DNA from: CAXXOZ01 sp963676435
GTDB taxonomy: Bacteria > Bacillota > Clostridia > Lachnospirales > Lachnospiraceae
Assembly: GCA_963676435.2 (NCBI GenBank)
Contig: CAXXOZ010000004.1
Coordinates: 1-8,152, forward strand
DNA length: 8,152 nt
Direction: 5' to 3'
Positions 1 to 6,423 of the stretch are shown here, piece after piece. Each line of letters starts with the position of its first letter. The stretch's first letter is position 1. The notes under the pieces were generated by a model. It had not been told where the DNA came from, made no database searches, and saw nothing but the letters and a program-made list of their open reading frames with translations. Position numbers and translations under genes: made by a program.

Positions 1-1147
1 GTCGTTTCGCCGAAATATTCCAGGATGTACCGGCGCAGGCATTGGTTCGTGTAACAGTAATTGATCATCTTGTTCAATTTATTGGTCGCTTCGCTGTCAT
101 TCGTCTTGCTGTTCAGCAACTGATTGATGATGATATCCTGCGTCGAAAACAGCAGGATGACACGCGCTTCCTCTCCGTCACGCCCCGCCCCTTCCGGCTT
201 CTTGGTAATAGCTTTCGATGTTTTTGGGCATGTTGTAGTGGTAAACGGTCCGCACATTGCTTTTGTCGATCCCCATGCCAAAAGCATTCGTTGCGACCAT
301 GATCGGTTTGCGGGTCGAACAGGAAATCATCCTGGTTCCGCTGGCGCTCGTGTTCCGGCAACCCGGCATGGTAAAGCGTCACGGCAAAGCCTTTTTGTTC
401 CAATTTCTTCTGGACCGATTCCACATTTTTTCTGGTCGAACAATAGATGATGCTCGCTTCCTTCGGGTTGAGGTCCTTCACGAGGAACTTGAACTTGTCG
501 GCGGGTTTTTCCACGCTGAAGGCCAAATTGCCGCGGTCAAAACCGGTCACCAATCGGAACGGATTCTGCAGGCGCAATTGGACCAGGATATCGTCCTGGA
601 CCGGTTCGGTGGCTGTGGCGGTGAAGGCGGCAACCATCGGACGTCTGTCGAACAGATCGTACAGTCGGGCCACGCCTTGGTAGGCAGGCCGGAAATCGCT
701 GCCCCATTGCGAGATACAGTGGGCCTCATCGACCACCAACAACGGTACCTTAACGAAGCGCAGGGCATTCATGAATGACTCGTTGTCTATCCGTTCCGGC
801 GCGATGTAGAGCAGTTTAAGCTGGCCGGAACGCATGTCATCCATCAATTGCAGAAACTCTTCTCTGGAGAGCGTGCTGTTCAGGTATGCCGCGGCAATCC
901 CCATTTCCCGCATGCTGTCCACCTGATCCTTCATCAAGGACACGAGCGGGGAAACGACGATCGTCATGCCGTCCAGCAGCAACGCCGGAAGTTGGTAGCA
1001 GAGCGATTTCCCTCCGCTCGTCGGCATGATCCCGAGCACGTCTTTCCCTTGCAAGGTGTTCGTGATCAATTCCTCTTGGCCCTCCCGGAAACTGTCATAT
1101 CCGAAATATTTTTTTAGCGTCCCGTACAGTAATTCTTTATCCACCAC
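1..1147 (-). CDS. recQ: ATP-dependent DNA helicase RecQ, 3' part beyond window, two frame breaks
   Basis: Superfamily 2 3'-5' DNA helicase of recombination and fork repair. Residues numbered from the GTG at 1147 show motif 0 (FGYDSFREGQ, about 15-24), motif I MPTSGGKS (41-48, Lys47), motif Ia SPLVSLMKDQ, motif II DEAH (140-143) followed by the aromatic-rich loop SQWGSDFRP. After frame repair come VATNAFGMGIDK, YYQEAGRAGRDG (motif VI) and the start of the zinc-binding region (CYTNQC, then YILEYFGE). The gene runs off the left edge before the rest of the zinc site and any HRDC domain. Start: GTG 1147 lies 9 bases after AAGGA (1157-1161); GTG 1153 is too close to it and GTG 1144 is the alternative. 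Frame breaks: GGG at 312-314 and CCCC at 188-191 (plus-strand reading) are each one base too long. Two usually conserved positions differ (Ser44 and Ser150). The gene is divergent from selD. Family assignment is secure. Confidence 0.95.
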
Positions 1148-1153
1148 TTGCAC

Positions 1154-1229
1154 CCATCCTTAATTGTTTATCTTCTCTTATTAACCGAATATTCCTGGAC
1201 GTGCTTGTCTTCACTCAATTAAGCGATGG
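1154..1229 (-). promoter_or_regulatory. recQ leader stem that covers the ribosome site
   Basis: Bases 1154-1166 and 1216-1229 are complementary over 13 pairs with a single bulged base (C1224), closing a 49-base loop. On the recQ transcript the 3' arm contains the whole AAGGA ribosome site (1157-1161), so the folded leader should hide it. The pairing is read directly from the sequence. Its regulatory role (attenuation, temperature or ribosome-dependent opening) is inference. Confidence 0.55.
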
Positions 1230-1253
1230 CAAACCTTCAGAAATGACCTCCTC

Positions 1254-1262
1254 ATCATATCA
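1254..1262 (-). promoter_or_regulatory. possible extended -10 promoter for recQ
   Basis: On the minus strand the sequence reads TGATATGAT, a TGn extended -10 with hexamer TATGAT, about 110 bases before the recQ start. No convincing -35 hexamer is seen 16-18 bases upstream. An AGGAGG ribosome-site-like sequence (1247-1252) follows at once. Transcription from here would include the whole SD-covering stem. Weak, consensus-only evidence. Confidence 0.3.
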
Positions 1263-1364
1263 CATCCGTGGACTATTTTTCCCGCATAAAAAATATTGCG
1301 GTTCTGTCCGATCAGACACTCCACTTATAAAATATGCAGATTATCCGCCTTATGTTTTGACTGG

Positions 1365-1375
1365 TGGTATATAAT
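1365..1375 (+). promoter_or_regulatory. probable extended -10 promoter of the selenium operon
   Basis: TGGTATATAAT sits about 40 bases before the selD start. It can be read as an extended -10 (TGn followed by TATATA) or as a TATAAT hexamer at 1370-1375. A TTGACT at 1357-1362 is too close to be its -35, and no good -35 is seen at the normal distance. The expected transcript start near 1382 would give a 5' leader of about 33 bases. Confidence 0.45.
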
Positions 1376-1414
1376 TGTAAGGTGAACACGTCATGACCTA
1401 CAGGAGTGAGAAAT

Positions 1415-2449
1415 ATGGAACAGGAATTATCAAACGAACTATTTATCTGCGGGGGGGTGCAATGCGAAAATCGGCCCCGGCGTTCTGGGCGATCTGCTCA
1501 GCCAGTTTCCGAAACAGGAGAACCCGAATTTTTTGGTCGGTTTCGACTCGTCCGATGATGCAGCTGTGTTCCGGATAGACGCCGAGACGGCCATGATCCA
1601 GACGTTGGACTTCTTTCCCGCAATGGTCGCGGATGCCTCGCTCTTCGGGGAAATCGCCGCAGCCAACGCCTTGAGCGATGTATTTGCGATGGGCGGCGAA
1701 GTGCTGACGGCCATGAATATCGTCTGCTGGCCCGAAACAAAAAGCACCGATACACTCGGGAAAATTTTGGCTGGCGGCTTCAAGAAAGTCCAGGAGGCAG
1801 GTGGTGTGCTGGTCGGTGGACATTCGATCCACGACCCCCAGCCCAAATACGGTCTCTCGGTATTGGGAAGAGTCCATCCCGATCGGATCTACCGGAATGA
1901 CACTTGCATCCCAGGCGATGTCCTGCTGCTGACGAAACCATTGGGAACCGGCATCATCACAACGGCCTACAGCGCCGGGGAAATGGCGCAGCAAGCCTTC
2001 GACCAGGCAATCGTCTCGATGACAACGTTGAACCGTTTATGCGGCGGAAGTCCTGAAAAAGTATACCGTCCACAGCTGCACCGATATCACCGGCTTCGGC
2101 CTGTTGGGGCACCTGTCGGAAATGGTCAGCGACCGCTGTTCCGCAACAGTCTACGCCGACAGTGTGCCTTGCCTGAGCGGAGGCCTATCAGGGAGCCCAG
2201 GAATTCCTGATCACAGCCGGCGGACAGCGCAACCGTAATCACTTGGAAGCCGATGTGGACTTCCAGATCGATGACTATGCCTTGGAGGAAATCCTTTTCG
2301 ATCCGCAGACATCCGGCGGCCTGCTGGTGAGCGTCCCTGTCGAAGAAGCAGCCGCTCTGCTTGCCGAAATCGAAGCATTGGGCTTGTCCTGCGGCATCAT
2401 CGGCGAAGTGACCGAAAAGGACACCAAGAAGATCACGATCGTCCATTGA
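1415..2449 (+). CDS. selD: selenide, water dikinase (selenophosphate synthetase), three frame breaks
   Basis: Makes selenophosphate from selenide and ATP; this is the selenium donor for SelU, for selenocysteine synthesis and for labile-selenium enzymes. Restored length is 343 residues, near the usual 345. The N-terminus restores to CGGCNAKIGPG with Cys15 and Lys18 at the catalytic Cys/Lys positions; the codon is UGC, not UGA. Other family signatures are DSSDDAAVFRI, FGEIAAANALSDVFAMGGE, GGHSIHDPQPKYGLSVLG, TDITGFGLLGHL and the C-terminal PQTSGGLL. Start ATG 1415 follows AGGAG (1402-1406) by 8 bases. Frame breaks: seven Gs at 1451-1457 (six expected), TTT at 2036-2038 (two expected) and GG at 2182-2183 (one expected). 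First gene of the operon; yedF follows after 45 bases with no terminator. The assignment is secure. Confidence 0.96.
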
Positions 2450-2494
2450 GAAAAGCATGACAAAAATATGATTTTAACCAGGAGGAAAAAGGCA

Positions 2495-3120
2495 ATGAAA
2501 AAAATAGATGCAGTCGGACAAGCTTGTCCGATGCCGGTCATTCTGACCAAAACGGGCTTTGAAGGAGAGCAACGGGGAGGCCATACTCATCAGCGTAGAC
2601 AATGAGATTGCGACGCAGAACCTTGCCAAGATGGCGGAGCAGCTAAAACTTTCCGTCCAAGTCGAAAAAATCAATGATTCCCTTTATGAAGTCCAGCTTT
2701 CCGATCCGAACGCCGGCAAAGAACCACACGCTGCCGAACACCCCGCGCTTCCGGAGCAAACCAACGAAACTTTGAAGTCATCCGGCACAAATTATGTCGT
2801 CGTACTGAACAGCGACTTCATCGGCAACGGCAGCGAGGAATTGGGCCGTACGCTGATGAAAAGCTTCCTCTTCTCCTTGACGGAACAGGAAGGTCCTGCC
2901 CGACAAAGTGCTCTGCTACAATGCCGGCGCATTGCTGACGACGGAAGGTTCGTCCGTGTTGGACGACCTCAAAGCGCTGGAGGAAGACGGCGTCGAGGTC
3001 CTGACTTGCGGCATCTGCGGGGAATTCTATGGCGTGAAGGACAAATTGGCGGTCGGTACCTTTACGAACATGTACCGCATCGTTGAAATCCTGCGTACCG
3101 CCAAGACCGTATCGCCATGA
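2495..3120 (+). CDS. yedF: selenium metabolism protein YedF (TusA-like plus DsrE-like), two frame breaks
   Basis: Probable sulfur/selenium carrier that accompanies selD in bacteria with orphan selenium traits; its exact reaction is not known to me. Restored length is 207 residues. Residues 1-70 form a TusA/SirA-like domain with the carrier cysteine in GQACPMPVILTK (Cys11). A linker rich in Pro, Glu and Ala (about 71-97) joins it to a DsrE-like domain (98-200) with VVVLNSDFIGNG, LCYNAGALL (Cys140), LTCGICGEFYG (Cys171 and Cys174) and the family's typical TNMYRIVEIL. Start ATG 2495 follows AGGAGG (2480-2485) by 9 bases. Frame breaks: GGG at 2554-2556 and GG at 2892-2893 are each one base too long. 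The stop overlaps the next start as ATGA (3117-3120), so translation is probably coupled. Confidence 0.93.
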
Positions 3121-3389
3121 TCGACCGCAAACATTACGGCATCGTCGCGTTTCCGACGTCCCAGGCCGCCGCAGCCGCTGAAGCTGTTGTCCTGGATGCC
3201 GGTCAGGAATGCCGGCTGATCCCCATGCCGGAACAGATTTCGGCCGGATGCGGATTGGTGCTGCAGACGCATCTTGCCGAACTGAACGCTGTCCGATTGT
3301 TGCTGTCGGAGCGTTCCATTTCCAATGATGGTTGCTACGAAGTCCGTTTTGAGAACCGGAAAAAATCCGTGGAGGTCTGGCATGACTGA
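3117..3389 (+). CDS. DUF3343 family protein, putative Se/S carrier-like
   Basis: An intact 90-residue protein, the only gene in the window without a frame break. It fits DUF3343, a small family found next to selD/yedF and annotated as putative Se/S carrier-like; no biochemical function is assigned with certainty. The family core is visible as RLIPMPEQISAGCGLVL (about residues 33-49), with Cys45 in the conserved GCG stretch; Cys32 and Cys72 are additional. There is no signal peptide or membrane segment, so it is cytoplasmic. The ATG lies inside the yedF stop (ATGA), and its own end overlaps the desulfurase start by 8 bases. This double overlap suggests that it is made in step with its neighbours and works with them. 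Confidence 0.88.
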   Translation: MIDRKHYGIVAFPTSQAAAAAEAVVLDAGQECRLIPMPEQISAGCGLVLQTHLAELNAVRLLLSERSISNDGCYEVRFENRKKSVEVWHD

Positions 3390-4544
3390 ACTTTATTATT
3401 TCGACAACAGCGCCACCACGCTGAAGAAGCCAGCTGCGGTGGCTGAAGCTGTCTACCACGCCATCGCCGATGGTCAGCTGGGCAACCCGGCCCGGGGAAG
3501 CCATACCGTTTCCCTGAACGCATTGCGGTTGACGGAGATGCTGCGCCAAAAAACGGCCGCCCTATTCGGTGTACCGGACGCGGCAAACGTCGCTTTTACG
3601 GCAAACGCCACCGCCTCGCTGAACCTGGTCCTGAAGGGCTTGCTGAAGCCGGCAGACCACATCATCACGACAGTGACGGAGCACAACGCCGTCCCTGCGT
3701 CCGCTTTACCAACTGGAAGAACAGGGTGCTGCCCTGTCCTTTGTCGGCGTCGATGAACTTGGGGCGCTCCTTTATTCTGATTTCGAGCGCTTGTTGCGAC
3801 CCGCTACGCGTGCAGTCGTGGTCAACCATGCTTCCAATGTCACCGGCAATGCCGCAGATCTGGAACGGATCGGCGCTTTTTGCCGGGAGCACGACCTGAC
3901 TTTCATCGTCGACGCCTCCCAGAGCGCAGGCGTCCTCGCCATTGACATGGTGAAGCAGCACATCGATATCCTCTGCTTCACCGGCCATAAAGGACTCTAC
4001 GGCCCGCAAGGCACCGGGGGCATCTGCCTCGGAGACAGGTCTTTGGAATTCGTGCCGGTGTTTACTGGCGGCAGCGGCTTCCATTCTTTCGATAAGCAAT
4101 ACCCGACAGAGATGCCGACCCTTTTCGAGGCCGGCACCCAGAATGTCCATGGCTTGGCGGGCCTTTCCGCCGGTTTGGATTACATCAGCCAGAAAGGACT
4201 GGCAGCGATCACTAGGCACCTGCAGGAACTGACTTTCCGCTTCCATGACCAGATCAAGAATATCCCGGGAATCACTCTCTACGGAAGTTTCGCTGAAAGC
4301 ATGGAGCGCGCGCCGGTCGTTTCGCTGAATCTGGAGGGCTGGTCCTCCGGCGACCTCAGCGATGCGCTCTTCATGGATTACGAAATCGCAGTGCGTCCCG
4401 GCGCCCATTGCGCGCCGCTCATCCATCAAGCTCTCGGCACAGAAAAAAAGCGGCATGGTCCGTTTCAGCTTCTCTAGCTTCAATACGGTGGAGGAAATCG
4501 ACTACGCATCCAAAGCGCTGAGGAGCTTGGCGGAAGAAGGATAA
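3382..4544 (+). CDS. SufS-type cysteine desulfurase / selenocysteine lyase-like protein, two frame breaks
   Basis: PLP enzyme of aminotransferase class V that removes sulfur (or selenium) from cysteine (or selenocysteine) as an enzyme-bound persulfide. Restored length is 386 residues. Key positions: FDNSATT near the N-terminus, TEHNAV (His101), FIVDASQS (Asp177, Gln180), TGHKGLYGPQGTGG with the PLP lysine Lys203, FEAGTQN, and VRPGAHCAP with catalytic Cys343, the RxGxHCAxP form of group II (SufS/CsdA) desulfurases. It resembles the subfamily coupled to selD in Enterococcus (am_tr_V_EF2568, TIGR01977, from memory). Start ATG 3382 follows GGAGG (3371-3375) by 6 bases and overlaps DUF3343. Frame breaks: CCC at 3693-3695 (two expected) and seven As at 4443-4449 (six expected). 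Last gene of the operon; its true substrate preference, sulfur or selenium, cannot be read from the sequence. Confidence 0.93.
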
Positions 4545-4602
4545 GTTTGAAAATAATAATTAACAAGATAGAGCTTATATCGTATAAAAAGGTATTCCAA
4601 AT

Positions 4603-4640
4603 AAACCTATAAACACTTACGAAAAATAAGCGATAGGTTT
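4603..4640 (-). terminator. hairpin just after the transposase stop
   Basis: AAACCTAT (4603-4610) pairs perfectly with ATAGGTTT (4633-4640), and CTTA/TAAG (4616-4619/4627-4630) can pair inside. It begins immediately after the transposase stop at 4641-4643. It may be the transposase terminator, though the following U-tract is weak, or part of the right-end structure of the insertion sequence. Confidence 0.45.
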
Positions 4641-5893
4641 TCATATAACGGATGTAATTTTATAGCCCTGTCTCTTAATTAATTTAAGAGCTTGTTCTGT
4701 GGTTATTTCTCGTGAAGTAGGGATATCGATCATATCGGAAAACAGTTGAGCCTGATAAACTTCCTGGTTTTTCAACATATGATAGATAGCCGTTAAGAGT
4801 TTACGGGCTATAGCGATGATTGCTTTTTTATGGCCCCTTCTTTTTTTGATATTGAGATATTTATTTCTAATTTCAGGATATTTTGTACTTTTGACAACGG
4901 CATTGGCTATTTGAACCAGTAATGGTTTGAGATAGCAGCCCGCTTTGGAAATCCTTACGGATTTTTTCTTCCCTGCACTTTCATTATTTGTGGGTGCTAA
5001 TCCTGCCCAAGAACAGAGATGTTTAGAGGAATGAAATTCAGACATATCAACACCAATTTCCGAAATTAATGCGACTGCGGATAGTTCATTTTTAAATCCA
5101 GGAGAAGTTTGAATGAGTTGGATTTCATTTTGGTAAGGCTGGGCGAGTTCGAGGATAGTTTCTTCTAAGTGTTTTTTGCATAGTGTTAATGCATCAAAGT
5201 GTTCTTTAATGATCTTCAGCTTTATCTTTTGTTCCGGTGTAATAAAACCGTCCACTGCTAATTCAAGTTCGGGTAATTTCTTTATTAGGCGACCGTGAAT
5301 CAAGCTCTCTAATTCTTCTGCCGTAAGCATGGACTGCTCAGGATCTTCTAGGATGCGTTCGATAATTTTCAACGCACTTTTTCCGAATGTGTCGGAAACA
5401 ACACTAGCGATCTGAATATTGGATACGGTTAGAGAATTTTGAAATCTGTTCTTTTCACTGGACGCAAAATTGGTTAATTTGAACCGGTAGCGCATTAAAT
5501 CACGCAATTCACGAATCGCTAGTGGTGGCATGAAACTACCTGCAACCAAATCGTGTTTGAATAAACTCAGCTATCCATTGGGCCATCCTTTGTATCTGTC
5601 TTTTTTCCGCGAATTGCTTTCACATATTTCGGATGAGCAAGGGTAATATTAACCGAAGGTTCCAGAATATTGTATACAGGGATCCAGTATTTCCCCGTAG
5701 ATTCCATACAGACATCAAAACAAGAGAATAACTCTAGCCACTGTAACAGCTCTCTCAATCCTTGTGTGAATGTCGAGAAGCGATGGCGTTTGTAAGTTGT
5801 GATTCCCTTGTTGTCTGTGATGGCAATACAGGCTACCACGAACGTTTTGTGGACATCTATTCCACAACAAATAGGATAAACAATTTTCAACAT
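4641..5893 (-). CDS. IS110-family transposase (DEDD / Transposase_20), two frame breaks
   Basis: Site-specific transposase/recombinase of the IS110 family. Restored length is 416 residues. The N-terminal DEDD (RuvC-like) domain shows CGIDVHK (Asp13), CMESTGKYW (Glu64) and KTDTKDA (Asp100, Asp103), followed by WIAELFKHDLVAGSFMPP. The C-terminal Transposase_20 domain shows TSPGF, ALISEIG, CSWAGLAPTNNESAG with the probable catalytic serine, and RISKAGCYLKPLL. Start ATG 5893 follows AGGAGG (5902-5907 on the plus strand) by 8 bases. Frame breaks: CC at 5583-5584 and AAA at 5563-5565 (plus-strand reading) are each one base too long; correcting both fuses the two halves without a gap. Members of this family are guided by a bridge RNA from non-coding element DNA. 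Base composition is clearly unlike the host genes. The family call is secure; present-day activity is unknown. Confidence 0.94.
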
Positions 5894-6122
5894 CAGTTTT
5901 TCCTCCTTTCTTTAAGGATAGTAGAGTGTTGCAGTGACTATTATTCCTAAATATATGGATCGCTTTTGCAAAGATAAGTTTACGTGCTCACTGTCACACT
6001 TATTTGTACTTGAAGGAATAATGACACATATAAAAATGCAGTCCTACAGAATGTCAAATAGGGCTACTCACTCCTCCGTGATTTGTAGTGTACAACTACT
6101 CTACAGGGGAAGAATACAATAA
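5894..6122 (-). ncRNA. non-coding end of the IS110 element, candidate bridge RNA region
   Basis: No credible gene lies here. IS110 elements of the IS110 group encode their bridge RNA in the non-coding end before the transposase, which is this stretch. Structure is visible: ATTATTCC (5940-5947) pairs with GGAATAAT (6015-6022), and the pairing extends outward with an internal mismatch (GTG/CAC), giving a long arm. A second short hairpin, GTAGT/ACTAC, lies near 6085-6099. On the minus strand TTGACA (6052-6057) is followed 19 bases later by TATATG (6027-6032), a possible but over-spaced promoter. RNA boundaries and the two guide loops cannot be set by eye. Confidence 0.4.
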
Positions 6123-6143
6123 TATACGCCGAAGGCGCAACGA

Positions 6144-6200
6144 TTTTCATTTCGTTTTGTGCCTTGAGCGAAGCGAAAGGAATGCTTATAAAAATGAAAA
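6144..6200. repeat. inverted repeat before the tandem hairpins
   Basis: TTTTCATTT (6144-6152) is the reverse complement of AAATGAAAA (6192-6200), with CCTT/AAGG able to pair inside. A small CGCC-GAA-GGCG hairpin precedes it near 6127-6137. It lies between the insertion sequence and the tandem repeats, in non-coding DNA. Function unknown. Confidence 0.5.
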
Positions 6201-6202
6201 GA

Positions 6203-6340
6203 TGTCCGATAACCGGGGGGAAATCGGACATCCGGACTGCGAATGTTCTTCGCGTTGTCCGATAACCGGAAAGAATCGGACTTCCGGATCGCGAATGAGC
6301 TACGCGTTGTCCGATAACCGGATAGAATCGGACATCCTCA
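6203..6340. repeat. three tandem 52-53 base hairpin repeats
   Basis: Each copy begins with TGTCCGAT (6203, 6256 and 6308), continues AACCGG, and closes with ATCGGAC (6223-6229, 6275-6281, 6327-6333), forming a stem of 7-8 pairs around a 12-base loop in copies 1 and 2 and an 11-base loop in copy 3. Copies 1 and 2 then have CCGGA and a second hairpin-like block starting GCGAATG and ending ACGCG or TCGCG; copy 3 is degenerate after its stem. The array is non-coding and sits between two convergent transcription units. It resembles REP/BIME-type palindromic repeats in design, but I recognise no named family. Confidence 0.75.
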
Positions 6341-6365
6341 GCACGAGCGGCTTAATATAATGCGT

Positions 6366-6418
6366 ACAAAACAGAGCAGCAACCCACTTCAGGGGCAGCT
6401 GCTCTGTTTTGTTTTTTT
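6366..6418 (+). terminator. strong rho-independent terminator between convergent units
   Basis: ACAAAACAGAGCAGC (6366-6380) pairs perfectly over 15 bases with GCTGCTCTGTTTTGT (6398-6412), with a 17-base loop, and a run of seven Ts follows (6412-6418). It ends plus-strand transcription, so it was probably the selenium operon terminator before the insertion sequence arrived. Read on the minus strand it lies just after the selU stop and may also stop that transcript, with a weaker U-tract. Confidence 0.88.
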
Positions 6419-6423
6419 GTTAA

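Larger units (their letters stand above)
4553..6122 (-). mobile_element. IS110-family insertion sequence (ends approximate)
   Basis: About 1.57 kb of AT-rich DNA separates the GC-richer desulfurase gene from the GC-richer repeat region. It holds one IS110-type transposase on the minus strand, a long non-coding stretch before it (5894 to about 6122) and a short one after it (about 4553-4640). IS110 elements lack clear terminal inverted repeats and usually make no target duplication, and none is seen, so the ends are estimates. The shared AATAATA at 4552-4558 and 6118-6124 may mark the recombined core or be chance in AT-rich DNA. The size fits the family. Confidence 0.8.

Noticed and set aside
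1357..1362. TTGACT as the -35 of the selD promoter
   Set aside because: Only about 5-7 bases separate it from the TATATA/TATAAT hexamer, far below the needed 16-18.
1451..1457. Programmed frameshift or selenocysteine recoding at the start of selD
   Set aside because: The seven-G run looks slippery, but fourteen similar homopolymer breaks occur in unrelated genes, and the catalytic codon is UGC once the frame is restored, with no UGA in that position.
1443..1994. Long open frames antisense to selD, and similar frames opposite the other genes
   Set aside because: They are by-products of GC-rich codon use in real genes, have no ribosome sites, and their translations resemble no protein family.
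2524..2531. TGTCCGAT copies inside yedF and near 6784 in selU as members of the hairpin repeat
   Set aside because: They have no matching second arm and are explained by coding sequence, in yedF by the conserved Cys-Pro-Met codons.
5549..5584. Two-frame transposase made by programmed frameshifting, as in IS3
   Set aside because: IS110 transposases are single-frame; two separate one-base corrections restore a continuous family sequence here.
6203..6340. Possible CRISPR array from three regularly spaced repeats
   Set aside because: The period is filled by the repeat itself, with no unique spacers; only three copies, and no cas genes are present.
6088..6360. Open frame of about 90 codons across the repeat region
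   Set aside because: It runs across the insertion sequence end and hairpin repeats, has repeat-derived composition and no ribosome site.
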